A stretch of DNA of 64,000 bases from Pseudomonas oryzihabitans. Lineage in GTDB: Bacteria; Pseudomonadota; Gammaproteobacteria; Pseudomonadales; Pseudomonadaceae. The stretch spans positions 1,702,001-1,766,000 of the forward strand of contig NZ_CP021645.1 in NCBI RefSeq assembly GCF_006384975.1, read 5' to 3'. Within the stretch, counting starts at the first letter, position 1; each line of letters begins with the position of its first letter. Under the pieces are notes generated by a model, which saw only the letters and a program-made list of their open reading frames with translations, did no database searches and was not told the origin of the DNA. Position numbers and translations under genes: made by a program. This document shows positions 18,301 through 26,253 of this stretch, piece after piece.

Positions 18301-19282
18301 TCTTGAGCTCGGCGGCCAGCTCGGCAGCCAGCTCCGGCAGGGTCTGATTCGTGGTGGTCCGTACCCCCAGGGGCAGGACGTTGAGCGTCGCCCCACCGGA
18401 CTTGAGGGCCACCGAGCCCATGCGTCTCATGAAGATGAAACCGGCACTGAAAGCCGGCTGCCCGCTCAGCCGAGCGAACCAGGTGGCGGCCAGGGCCACG
18501 GCGAGATCGGCAGGCGTCACGCCCTGGGCCCTGCCCTGCTCGGCCAGCCGTGCGAAGACCTCGGCGGACACCCGGGTACGGGCTTCGACCACCCGTGGGG
18601 TGGGTACCTGTCCGGCAAGGCCGCCCGGTACCAGGGAGGCCGCCGGTGGTAGTGCCGCGCCCCGCTCGCGCCAAAAGATGGCGTCGCGCTCCCGCACCGC
18701 CGACTGCTGATAATCCTGGTATTCGCGCACCACCTCGGCGAAGGACACGAAGGGCGAGGCCTCAGCCGTCTCGCCCCGCACCCGGGCGCTGTAGAGCGCG
18801 GCAACCCGCTTGGCCAGGGCGGCAAAGCCGTAGCCATCGATCAGCAGATGGTGATAGCGCTGGTACCAGTAGAGGTGGTCATCGCCCAGCTGGTAGATCC
18901 GGTTGAGCCACAACGGGCCGCCGCTGGTGGCGCGCAGGTCGCCGTCGAGATCGGCGCGGATAGCCGCCCGCGCGGCGCTTGCCGGATCAGCCGCCGTGCG
19001 CAGGTCCAGCCACTCGGGCGCGGCGATCTTGGCGTCGGTATCGATCCACTGCACCAACTCGCCCTCGCGCTCGGCGAAGTTGAGTCTCAGGCTATCCAGC
19101 TCACCCAACCCCTGGACGATGGCCGACACCAGCGCCTCGGCCTGGACGGATCCGCGCAGCTCGACCAGGTGGGCCACGGCGAAGGCATTGGCATGGGGCG
19201 ACAGTTGATCGGCCAGCCAGATGCCGGGCTGGGCAGCGACCAGGGGGAGTTCGACAGCGGCGGAACGGGCAGAGAAGGACAC
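15344..19282 (-). CDS. entF: Enterobactin synthetase NRPS EntF (C-A-T-TE)
   Basis: A 1312-residue single-module synthetase (E. coli EntF 1293). Condensation domain 1-440 with HHLLIDG at 144-150. Adenylation domain about 460-960 with LYTSGSTGRPKG; reading FDVSVWEF, TVHFVPS, VFCSGEA, LYGPTEAAVDV and KLDRK gives the pocket D-V-W-H-F-S-L-V-D-K, the serine code. Thiolation domain with FFALGGHSLLAM (serine near 1017). Thioesterase with LLGYSLGG (serine near 1149). It condenses DHB with serine, trimerises and cyclises the product. It is the last gene of receptor-fes-mbtH-entF. All catalytic motifs are intact. Confidence 0.96.
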   Translation of the reverse strand: MSFSARSAAVELPLVAAQPGIWLADQLSPHANAFAVAHLVELRGSVQAEALVSAIVQGLGELDSLRLNFAEREGELVQWIDTDAKIAAPEWLDLRTAADPASAARAAIRADLDGDLRATSGGPLWLNRIYQLGDDHLYWYQRYHHLLIDGYGFAALAKRVAALYSARVRGETAEASPFVSFAEVVREYQDYQQSAVRERDAIFWRERGAALPPAASLVPGGLAGQVPTPRVVEARTRVSAEVFARLAEQGRAQGVTPADLAVALAATWFARLSGQPAFSAGFIFMRRMGSVALKSGGATLNVLPLGVRTTTNQTLPELAAELAAELKKIRRHQRYDAEQIARDLGRPGDAEPLTGPVINLKLFDFALDFAGVPGITHELASGPVRDLEIALYLEASGALDIKLLGNAERYAADLLQGHAERFGLLAQQFATQPGLTLGQADLLAPTDQHWLAAINATERPLPATTLAALLAEQAARTPAAPALADLQHAFTYQEMRQQVLALAQRLSAAGVGRGDIVAVALPRSVFLSLALLATVELGAAYLPLDSGYPDERLQLMLDDARPRVLVTDASQRGRFPGLGDDRVLILDAPLAGLEEEPSFAGPRPSDPAYVLYTSGSTGRPKGVVVGHAAIVNRLLWMQDSYPIGAGDTVLQKTPSSFDVSVWEFFWPLLVGARLYLAPPEAHRDPEALQELFAREQVTTVHFVPSMLAAFVASLDEPAAVARCASLRQVFCSGEALPTELARTWERRVGAPLHNLYGPTEAAVDVSYHPAHGAALAAVSGSSVPIGKPVWNTGLHILDERLRPVPPGVAGDLYLSGVQLADGYLGRPELTAARFIAAPAGQGERLYRTGDVARWLPEGVVEYLGRSDDQVKIRGQRIELAEIDHALLALPGVAQAVTHARVLGEAATTAGGDARQLVGYLIAQPGAALDLERLRARLGESLPPHLVPVALVELEEFPLGATGKLDRKALPAPQGITRAVSRPLAPGLESELAAAFSEVLGCAIVGADDDFFALGGHSLLAMTLAANLRRRLARPVSIGQIMVASSVARLAQQLERDGARETRAGFETLLPLRQGEGPTLFCFHPASGFAWQFSVLQRHLDPRWSLLGIQSPRPDGPLAQGADLEAVIQRHLRTLREVQPRGPYHLLGYSLGGTLAQGLAARLQALGESVAFLGLLDTYPPETQNWQEREGQRELDPEVLAEVNREREAFLAAQQGLADPALGEGAELFATIEGNYADSVRLLATARSARFDGESLMFVARRTLPAGMDVKATWAPWITRLQAHEVDCAHVDIIAPAQLAQIGPVLNRALKAL

Positions 19283-19293
19283 GATAACTCCTG

Positions 19294-19500
19294 TCAGGAA
19301 TGCGGGGAGACGGCCGGGCGAATGTCACGCCAGTGGGTCGTCAGCCAGTCGTCGCAGGCGGCACGCGGCGCCGGGCCGAATACCGGTTGCCAACCGGCGG
19401 GACAGGCCATGGCTTCCGGCCAGAGGCTGCATTGGCCGCTGGCATTGCGCAGGATCAACAGCGTCTGCGCGGGATCGTCGAAGGGATTGAGAGCGTCCAT
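19294..19500 (-). CDS. ybdZ: MbtH-like protein (YbdZ), adenylation-domain partner of EntF
   Basis: A 68-residue MbtH-family protein. It has the invariant tryptophans of the family in QCSLWPE, CPAGWQPVFG and the C-terminal DDWLTTHWRDIRP. Such proteins bind NRPS adenylation domains and raise their solubility and activity. The gene sits between fes and entF, as ybdZ does in E. coli, with 11 bp to the entF start and AGGAGG ahead of its own ATG. A partner role with EntF is nearly certain from position. Confidence 0.94.
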   Translation of the reverse strand: MDALNPFDDPAQTLLILRNASGQCSLWPEAMACPAGWQPVFGPAPRAACDDWLTTHWRDIRPAVSPHS

Positions 19501-19521
19501 CGGACCTCCTGACGGAAAGAA

Positions 19522-20763
19522 TTAACGGTCGGGCGCGACCAGGGGTTGCCAGAGGCGGACCAGGCCATCGAGCAATCCGCCACGCCACCATAGGGCGTCA
19601 TGGCCGCCGTCGATCTCGCGATAGTCGAGTGCATGACCCTGCTCACGCAGACGCTCGACCAGGGCGCGGGAGGCTTCGAGAATCGCCGGCTCGCGCAGCC
19701 CGGCCTCGATGAACAGCCGCAGCGGCTGCCCGGTACCCTTCCCGGCCTCCAACGCCTCGAACAGCCGCCCCGGGGTACCGCGTTGCGGCCACCAGAAGGA
19801 ACCGGACTGGCTCAGGGCACAACCAAAGCGCTCAGGCCAGTGCAGCGCGGCGTAGAGCGCCGCCAGTCCGCCAAAGCTCTGCCCGGCCACGACGGTCGAG
19901 GCCGCTGTCAGGGCATGGGGCGCCCAGGCCCTGACCTGCGGCAGCAGCTCTTCCTGCACCGCCAGCCAGAAGTCGGGATTGCAGGGCAGCTCGCTGCCCC
20001 GCAAGGCGCGGTCGCTGTTATCGATCAGCAGATAGATCGCCTCCGGCAGCAGCCCCCGCTCGGTGAGCCGTTGCAGTGGCCCCGAGATAGGCATGGCCTG
20101 CGCCCAGAACTGCCCATCCAGCAAGATGGCCAAAGGTCGCTCTTCAGGGGTGGTATTACCTGTGGTCAGTACCCAGATGGGGCGACTATTGCCCAGCCGA
20201 GCGCTGTCCCAGCGGTATTGCCGAAGATCGCTCGCCCCGGCTTCACGCCCGTCGAGCCCCTCGTCGAATGCCGTCCAAGCCGCTTGCGCCGGCGCGTCCG
20301 GCAGATGCACCCCGGAGACCGCCAGGCCCCGTCCGCCCTGCCAGGACCGACGTGGATTGAGCCGGTCGGCCTGGGCCAGGGGAAAGACACTGCGCCACCA
20401 TAGCCGGATACCCTGCGGATCGACCTTGGCCTCACCTTCGAAAGGCGCAGGCTCCCCGACGGGAATCAGGCAGTAGCTACCCCGCCAGCGACCCGCCAGC
20501 TCGGTCTCCCAGGTCCAGACATCGGTGCCCGGCACCCGCGCTAGACTCTGCGGCAGGCCCGGCTGATGGTGATCGGTGACCCCGGTGATATTGAGCCAGA
20601 CCCGCTGGATGCCGGAGCTCGCCCCGGCGGGATCGCGCCAGAGAAAGGTCAGGCGGTAGCGCCCGGCGGTGGTCGGTTCGATCAGCGGCGTGCCCCGGCA
20701 GGCCACGGCCTGCCACCAGGGCTCGCTGCCCACATCGTCACGCTGGAAGAAGGAATCGTTCAT
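19522..20763 (-). CDS. fes: Ferric-enterobactin esterase Fes
   Basis: A 413-residue cytoplasmic alpha/beta-hydrolase (E. coli Fes 400) that hydrolyses the trilactone of the ferric siderophore to release iron. The N-terminal Fes domain contains RVWLNITGVTDHHQPGLPQS, TDVWTWE and RGSYCLIP. The C-terminal esterase domain has ERPLAILLDGQFWAQAMP, the nucleophile in VVAGQSFGGLAALYAALHW (serine near 296) and the histidine in DGGHDALWWRGGL (near 388). Another ATG five codons upstream (20778) is possible; neither has a strong ribosome-binding site. It lies 20 bp from mbtH and downstream of the receptor, past a strong hairpin. Confidence 0.95.
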   Translation of the reverse strand: MNDSFFQRDDVGSEPWWQAVACRGTPLIEPTTAGRYRLTFLWRDPAGASSGIQRVWLNITGVTDHHQPGLPQSLARVPGTDVWTWETELAGRWRGSYCLIPVGEPAPFEGEAKVDPQGIRLWWRSVFPLAQADRLNPRRSWQGGRGLAVSGVHLPDAPAQAAWTAFDEGLDGREAGASDLRQYRWDSARLGNSRPIWVLTTGNTTPEERPLAILLDGQFWAQAMPISGPLQRLTERGLLPEAIYLLIDNSDRALRGSELPCNPDFWLAVQEELLPQVRAWAPHALTAASTVVAGQSFGGLAALYAALHWPERFGCALSQSGSFWWPQRGTPGRLFEALEAGKGTGQPLRLFIEAGLREPAILEASRALVERLREQGHALDYREIDGGHDALWWRGGLLDGLVRLWQPLVAPDR

Positions 20764-20823
20764 CGCATTGCAGTACATCGTCTTGGCAGCTCGTCGGAAG
20801 TCACGGGCTCTGGGCTCTGAGAC

Positions 20824-20864
20824 CGCTGTCCGGGCGGAACGCCAGCAGCGCCACCCGGACAGCG
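20824..20864 (-). other. Strong inverted repeat between receptor gene and fes
   Basis: CGCTGTCCGGG (20824-20834) and CCCGGACAGCG (20854-20864) form a perfect 11-bp stem six bases after the receptor stop codon. There is no T-run on the minus strand, so it is probably not an efficient terminator. Inside a co-directional gene set it may stabilise the receptor message or reduce read-through into fes-mbtH-entF. Confidence 0.6.
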
Positions 20865-20870
20865 CGGCCG

Positions 20871-23060
20871 TCAGAAGTCGTAGCGCGCCCCGACCATCAC
20901 ACTGCGCGACGGTCCCTGGAAGTTGAAGGTGGAGACCGAACCTACGCGTGACCAATAATCCTTGTCGAGCAGGTTGTTCACGTCGAGGGTCGCGGTGAGC
21001 TGCTTGGTGACCGGATAGGCCAGTTTGGCATCGACCGTGGCATAGCCAGGGGCGGAGATGGTGACCCCGGACGTCTGGTTGGTCTGGGAGAAATCGCTCA
21101 TCGCGGTCACCCCGCCGCCGATGCTCAGGCCGGTCAGCGGGCCGCCTGCCAGGGTGTACTTGGTCCACAGCGAGGCCATGTGCTTGGGCATGGCTTCGAA
21201 CAGCGTATTACCGTCGCCACTGAGACTCTGGGTATCCATGTAGGTGTAGCCGGCGAGCATTTCCCACTGCTCGGTGAGCTTGCCGCTGACCTCGATCTCG
21301 GCGCCCTTCACCCGCGTCTTGCCGGAATCCACTGAATAGCCGGTGATCGCCACGCCATTGGCGGTGAACGGAGTGGACGCCCGATGTTCATCGGTCAACT
21401 GGAAGACCGACAGGCGCGCGTTCATATCGCCGTTGAAGTAGCTACCCTTGATGCCGACCTCGTACTGGTCGCCCTCGCGCGGATCGAGGGCCTTGCCCTG
21501 GGCATCCAGCTCGCTCTGCGGCTTGTAGACCTTGGAATAGCTGGCATACAGCGAATGGTAATCGTCCAGATCGTAGACGGTACCGGCATAGGGCGTGACG
21601 AAGGCATTGTGCTCCTGGCTCTCGCCCGCCTCGGCGCCGCTGGCCAGAGTGGTGGTGTAGGCCTCGCCCTTGTACCAGGAGACGCGCGCCCCGCCGATCA
21701 GCGCCAGGCGCTCGATGGGCCGGAAGGTCACCTTGGAGTAGAGGCCGAATTCACGATCCTGGCTGTCGAAGTCGGTCTGATAGACGCGCGCCGGCTTGGC
21801 GAAGCGGCTGGGCGAATAGGTGTTCACATTGACCGTGCCCAGCACGCTGTTGCCGTTGCTGTAGTCGGTGTCGTAGTGCTTGTAGTCGGTCCCCACGACG
21901 AATTCACTGACCTGCCCCAGCGCCTCGAAGGGCTGGCTGTAGCTGGCATCCAGCGAATAGGCATCCTGCTCGAAATCTCGGGTGGTAGTACGGATGCTGG
22001 TGTTGCCGTTGGCCTGCACCGCGCTACCCGTGAAGGCATAGAGATAATCCGCCTCGCGATGCGAAGCCCGTGCGGCGATACGGCCATAGCCGCCATTGTC
22101 GAACCTATGGGTCAACTCGAAGATGCCGTCGGTGGTCTGGCCATCGAAGTAGTTCCAGTCGGCGCCGAAGAAGCGCGAATGGCTGAAGTCCAGCAGTTGG
22201 CCCTTGGCATTGGTGGGGTAGCCATTGTTGGGCGTGATGTTCTTGACCTGATGGATCAGACCGAAGGAGACCTGGGTGGCATCGGACAGATCGATGTCGA
22301 GGTCACCGTAGTAGCTTTCGTTGGTACTGGCGTTGTAGTCCACCTCACCGTTGGTATCGGCACGAGAGGCGACGAAACGACCGCGGACGTTCTTGCTTTG
22401 GGTAAGCGGTCCGGCCAGGTCGAGTTCCTGGTAGTTGGTGTCCCAGGAGCCATAGCGCCCGGTGATGTGGCCCTGGAACTCCTCGGTGCCACGCTTGCGC
22501 ACCATGTTGACGATACCGCCCAGCTCACTGGTGCTGTTGAACAGCCCTGAGGGGCCGCGCATGATCTCGACCCGGTCGAAGGGCGAGAGGATGGGCACGG
22601 TACCGAAGATGCTGGTCATGGGCGCCGGCAGGCCATCGATGTTGTACTCGTCGTACTCGTAGCCGCGCGAATAGATGGAGGAACGCCCGCTGTCGTTGGT
22701 CAACACCCGCAGCCCAGCGGTGGACTTGGCCAGGTCGTCCAGGGTGTTGAAGTTGCGATCCTTGATGTAGTCGTTGGTGTACGAAGTGATCGACTGGGGA
22801 ATGTCGCGCAGCGCCGCCGGTGTCTTGGTGCCCACGGTCGCCGAATCCACGGTATAGCCGCCGGTCTGCTCCGAGGGCGCCATGTCATAGAGGCGATTGC
22901 CTTCGATGGTCAGAGTGTCCAGCTCCGTGGCGCTCTGCCCGGCTACCGAGGCGGCCAGGGCCGTCAAGGGAAAGGGAATCAGCGCTCCGAGCAGGAGCAG
23001 GTGACGAAGCGCCCCACGAGAGGTGCGGATGGGCTGGCAGAGGGTTCCTTGGGTGTTCAT
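20871..23060 (-). CDS. TonB-dependent siderophore receptor, FhuE-like class
   Basis: A 729-residue outer-membrane receptor. A signal peptide (about 1-38, hydrophobic LLLLGALIPFPLTALAA) leads to a short TonB-box region, then the plug domain (ALRDIPQSITSYTNDYIKD, GLPAPMTS, FDRVEIMRGPSGLFNSTSELGG), and a 22-strand barrel ending NLLDKDYWSRVG and a terminal phenylalanine in VGARYDF. It resembles the FhuE/FpvA-type siderophore receptor family more than the long-looped catecholate FepA/PfeA group. Position and a Fur box make it the likely receptor for the locus product. The ATG at 23060 follows AAGGA. A longer frame adds only low-quality residues. Confidence 0.9.
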   Translation of the reverse strand: MNTQGTLCQPIRTSRGALRHLLLLGALIPFPLTALAASVAGQSATELDTLTIEGNRLYDMAPSEQTGGYTVDSATVGTKTPAALRDIPQSITSYTNDYIKDRNFNTLDDLAKSTAGLRVLTNDSGRSSIYSRGYEYDEYNIDGLPAPMTSIFGTVPILSPFDRVEIMRGPSGLFNSTSELGGIVNMVRKRGTEEFQGHITGRYGSWDTNYQELDLAGPLTQSKNVRGRFVASRADTNGEVDYNASTNESYYGDLDIDLSDATQVSFGLIHQVKNITPNNGYPTNAKGQLLDFSHSRFFGADWNYFDGQTTDGIFELTHRFDNGGYGRIAARASHREADYLYAFTGSAVQANGNTSIRTTTRDFEQDAYSLDASYSQPFEALGQVSEFVVGTDYKHYDTDYSNGNSVLGTVNVNTYSPSRFAKPARVYQTDFDSQDREFGLYSKVTFRPIERLALIGGARVSWYKGEAYTTTLASGAEAGESQEHNAFVTPYAGTVYDLDDYHSLYASYSKVYKPQSELDAQGKALDPREGDQYEVGIKGSYFNGDMNARLSVFQLTDEHRASTPFTANGVAITGYSVDSGKTRVKGAEIEVSGKLTEQWEMLAGYTYMDTQSLSGDGNTLFEAMPKHMASLWTKYTLAGGPLTGLSIGGGVTAMSDFSQTNQTSGVTISAPGYATVDAKLAYPVTKQLTATLDVNNLLDKDYWSRVGSVSTFNFQGPSRSVMVGARYDF

Positions 23061-23148
23061 GGTGATCCTTGTTACCGAGGCGTTGCAGCCGACGCCATGC
23101 ACAAGAAGGCTGCAGCTCGCGGCGGCATGCGCGAGGGATCGCACTTTA

Positions 23149-23172
23149 AATGATAAAAACTCTCATTATCAA
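23149..23172. promoter_or_regulatory. Fur box ahead of the receptor-fes-mbtH-entF operon
   Basis: GATAAAAACTCTCATTATC (23152-23170) matches the 19-bp Fur consensus at 14 positions, and the flanking bases (AAT before, AAAT after) extend the AT-rich palindrome. It lies about 90 bp ahead of the receptor ATG. Confidence 0.78.
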
Positions 23173-23383
23173 ATGTTACGTTAAACTTTTGACGGCCAGC
23201 CACGTACCCCAGCGGACAGCCAAAGCTGCTGCCTGCGCGAGTGGGAAGCAAATGGCAGGAACGGCGGACCGTCCCGAGCGACGGCGCGGAGTACCCGAGC
23301 GCACGGAAGGGTTTCGGTGGCTATTGCCTGAGCAGGCAGAAGGGCAAAGGATCGAGGCGGTTGGCCGTTGGACCGAGAACCGC

Positions 23384-23647
23384 TCAGAGACCGCTGACGG
23401 CGGGCGTCTTGTCCGTCACCTTACCCAGTACCGGGCTGGGCAGGCGGCAGACGATTTCGCCGATGGCGTTCATCCGTGCCAGGCCGCCATCGCCCTTGCA
23501 GGCGTGATAGTCGGCCAGGTGTTCGGCGGGCGAATTGCGCAGCGCCTGGTCGAGAACGACCACCAAGGCGATAACGCCCACACCCAGGGCCACGACTTCG
23601 AGCGTGGTGCGGGCACGATACCAGGGGATCGGTCGCGAGAGGCTCAT
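23384..23647 (-). CDS. Small single-pass membrane protein, function unknown
   Basis: An 87-residue protein starting MSLSRPIPWYRARTTLE, followed by one strong hydrophobic helix (VVALGVGVIALVVVLD, about 18-34), then a polar domain with two cysteines (HACKGDGG and EIVCRL). CTGGAG stands 8 bp ahead of the ATG, and codon use fits the surrounding genome, so I take it as real. It is downstream of and co-directional with the amino-acid permease, 134 bp away. I do not recognise the family. The two cysteines in a probably periplasmic part could form a disulfide. Confidence 0.6.
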   Translation of the reverse strand: MSLSRPIPWYRARTTLEVVALGVGVIALVVVLDQALRNSPAEHLADYHACKGDGGLARMNAIGEIVCRLPSPVLGKVTDKTPAVSGL

Positions 23648-23780
23648 GGCGGCTCCAGGGCTAGTGGAAGAAGATAACTTAAGGGTTTCTTACTCTAATC
23701 GCCCTGGCGTGAATGTAAACAGCCATTGCTCGGTGGACGAATGACGCCGCCGCCCTCCTCGCCCCAGCGAATAGCCCAGG

Positions 23781-25304
23781 CTAACGGAGGGCCTTGCGTG
23801 GCGGTTCTTCGCCCAGGGTCTTCCCTGCGAAAAAGGCCGGCGCGCGCCAGCGGAACAGCAACATGAGCGCCACCCCCAGCAGGAAGATCACCACCGCGAT
23901 GACGAAGACCAGCCCGACCCCGCCGATATGGGAGCCGCTGCCGAACTCCGGGGACAGGCTGTCGATCGCCGTCTGCAGGAAGATGATGGCCAGGGCCGCG
24001 CCGCCGAGCAGCGGGCAGAGGCCCCGCAAGAGGAAGTGCCTCAAGCTGTCCAGCAGGCTGTGGCGGAAGAACCAGACGCAGGCGAAGGCCGTCAGCGCAT
24101 AGTAGAAGCAGATCATCATGCCCAGCGCTGTGATGGTATCGGCCAGGACATTGTCGCTGAGCAGCCGCATGCTCACATAGAAGCCACCCGCCGCCAGCCC
24201 GGCGCACAGGGTGGCGAATCGCGGAATCTGCGCGGTGCTGACGCGGGCGAAACGCTTGGGCAGCGCCCGATAGTGCCCCATGGCGAACAGGGTGCGCGCC
24301 GGGGTGATGAAGGTCGACTGCAGCGACGCCGCCGTGCTGGCAAGCACCGCGACCGACATCAGGATCGCCAGCGGCCCCAATACCGGCCCGGCCAGATGGG
24401 CGAAGACATTCTCCTGGATCGCCGGATTACCCAGGCCCAGACCGCCCTCCTCAACCCCGGCGAAGGTCAGGGTCGCGATGGCGGTCAGCAGATACAGCAG
24501 CAGGATCAGCAACACCGTACAGGTGGCGGCGCGCCCGGGTACGGCGTGACTGCTGACCGCTTCCTCGGTCACCGTGAGGCAGACGTCCCAGCCCCAGTAG
24601 ACGAAGATCGACAAGGCGAGGCCAGCCGCGAAGGCGGAGAAGGACTCGATCGCCAGCGGATTGAACCAGTGCCAGTCGAAGGCCGGCACCTGCGCCTGGG
24701 TTTCGGCGCTGAAGGCCGCCAGGCAAAAGCCGAGCAATACCAGGATCTGCAAGGCAACCAGCGCGTACTGCACCCCCAGCGTAGTGGTCAGGCCGCGGCA
24801 GCAGATCCAGACCGCGAGGGCGATGAACAGGCAGCAGGTCAGGAGGTTGATCCACAACACCGCGCTGAGCTCGGCCAGGTCCGGCTGCCCCAGCAATTGG
24901 GCCAGGAACAGATAGAAGAAATCCACCGCGACCCCGGCCAGGTTGGACAGCACTATGGTGGTCGCCGCCACCATGCCCCAACCGCCGATCCAGCCGATGG
25001 TGGGCCCGAAGGCCCTGGCCGACCAGGTGACGGAGGTGCCGCTGTCGGGATCGGCGGCGTTGAGTTCACGATAACCGAGGGCCACCAGCAGCATGGGCAG
25101 AAAGCCCACCAGGAACACCGCCGGCAACTGGGTACCTACTTCGCGCACGGTCGGCCCCAGGGCCCCGGTCAGGGTGTAGACCGGGGCGATGGTCGAGATC
25201 CCCAGGAGCACACAGGCCAGAAAGCCAAGACTGCCTTGGGCAAGCCCCTTGTTGCCTCCAGGCGCCCCGACCACAGTTGCCTGCTCCGTGAACTGCTCGC
25301 TCAT
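23781..25304 (-). CDS. APC-superfamily amino acid permease
   Basis: A 507-residue inner-membrane transporter with about 12 hydrophobic helices. The APC unwound-helix motif is visible in LLGISTIAPVYTLTGALGP, and further conserved points are DPDSGTSVTWSARAFGPTIGWIGGW and WGWDVCLTVTEEAV. These are features of the amino acid/polyamine/organocation family, closest in style to GabP/YjeH/AdiC-like proteins annotated as amino acid permeases. The substrate cannot be told. The ATG at 25304 (MSEQFTEQ) follows AGGAG. A frame 19 residues longer has no ribosome-binding site. It lies downstream of the small lipoprotein gene, 106 bp away. Confidence 0.88.
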   Translation of the reverse strand: MSEQFTEQATVVGAPGGNKGLAQGSLGFLACVLLGISTIAPVYTLTGALGPTVREVGTQLPAVFLVGFLPMLLVALGYRELNAADPDSGTSVTWSARAFGPTIGWIGGWGMVAATTIVLSNLAGVAVDFFYLFLAQLLGQPDLAELSAVLWINLLTCCLFIALAVWICCRGLTTTLGVQYALVALQILVLLGFCLAAFSAETQAQVPAFDWHWFNPLAIESFSAFAAGLALSIFVYWGWDVCLTVTEEAVSSHAVPGRAATCTVLLILLLYLLTAIATLTFAGVEEGGLGLGNPAIQENVFAHLAGPVLGPLAILMSVAVLASTAASLQSTFITPARTLFAMGHYRALPKRFARVSTAQIPRFATLCAGLAAGGFYVSMRLLSDNVLADTITALGMMICFYYALTAFACVWFFRHSLLDSLRHFLLRGLCPLLGGAALAIIFLQTAIDSLSPEFGSGSHIGGVGLVFVIAVVIFLLGVALMLLFRWRAPAFFAGKTLGEEPPRKALR

Positions 25305-25410
25305 GACCTGGGCTCCTGTCTTACGCTTTGTCACGGGGGATGGTGGAACAGCGCTTGGCACCGCTCAGCCTGGAACCCGCGGGCTCCTGACTGGCAGCAA
25401 GGTCCGGACC

Positions 25411-25692
25411 TCAGGGCGTGTTCTTGTCGGGCGCCTTGATGTAGCCGGGAACCGCGGAATCCGGCGCTGCCTGGCGCCCCTCACTGGCCGCGGCAGCATT
25501 GGCCTGGGAACGATCCTCCTGCGCCTTGGCCTGCTCTTGGGTAGCCCGCTGGACCTTGCCTTCGGCTGCGCTCTCCTGGGCGTTCTGCGAATGGGCCTGG
25601 GCGTCCCGCGCATGGTCTTCGGAGGTCTTGTTGCAGGCAGCGAGGGTCGTGGCGACCGCTATCAGGAGCGTAGGGAGGATGAATTTCGACAT
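25411..25692 (-). CDS. Small putative lipoprotein, Ala/Gln-rich
   Basis: A 93-residue protein with a lipoprotein signal peptide: MSKFILPTLLIAVATTLAAC, the cysteine being residue 20 in the lipobox LAAC. The mature part is hydrophilic, with predicted helix rich in Ala, Gln, Glu and Asp (QAHSQNAQESAAEGKVQ...), then a proline-containing end PGYIKAPDKNTP. AAGGAATACCCG leads to the ATG. No family is recognised. The helix could be a coiled coil comparable with small Lpp-like or osmotically induced lipoproteins, but this is not shown. Confidence 0.72.
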   Translation of the reverse strand: MSKFILPTLLIAVATTLAACNKTSEDHARDAQAHSQNAQESAAEGKVQRATQEQAKAQEDRSQANAAAASEGRQAAPDSAVPGYIKAPDKNTP

Positions 25693-26253
25693 CGGGTATT
25701 CCTTGGACAATGGACAACCGAAAGACCCACGTGAATAGCGGTTGGTTTCGGTTGACTCGTGCGGGCTTTGCGACCCGAGATGTCTGGCACAGGGGCGACA
25801 ACGTTCAGGCGCCGAGCCAATCAGTCCCCTGTCGCCTCTCCAGCCAGCCAACGACCGTTTGCCGCGTCGTCTTGCCACCCGCGTTCGACAACCCTACTTC
25901 AGCCCTCGCAGCAAAACTTTCTCACAACGCCGCATGATCGTTTTGTCGCCAAAGATATATTCACCCCTTCAATTTAATTTTTGAAAACAATGGAATTTCA
26001 TGAGTCATAGCGTCTCTAGTTCTCATTCAAAACATAGAAACTCTTGATCGAATTATTGAATAGCACGACCAATTAATCAGACAAAAAAGCTACAACCCGC
26101 TAGCTAGAGGGATCCAGGCAGCAAAAGTCTTTGACGAAAAAAGTAATAGCAGGGATTCTTGCTAGTGAGTTACAAATCGAATCTTACAAACACGCGGATA
26201 GAGAGTGTCTGGTACGACAACTAGGAGACACCCTGCTGTCGAGGAATGATCCA
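25693..26253. other. Long AT-rich intergenic region between the lipoprotein and the EAL gene
   Basis: This 560-bp stretch separates two divergent genes. Bases 25940-26120 are strongly AT-rich compared with the genome and contain promoter-like hexamers (for example TTGAAA and TATATT). A TTG-initiated extension of the EAL frame covers 26131-26253, but its codon use is unlike the body of that gene. No other gene is supported. Confidence 0.5.
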
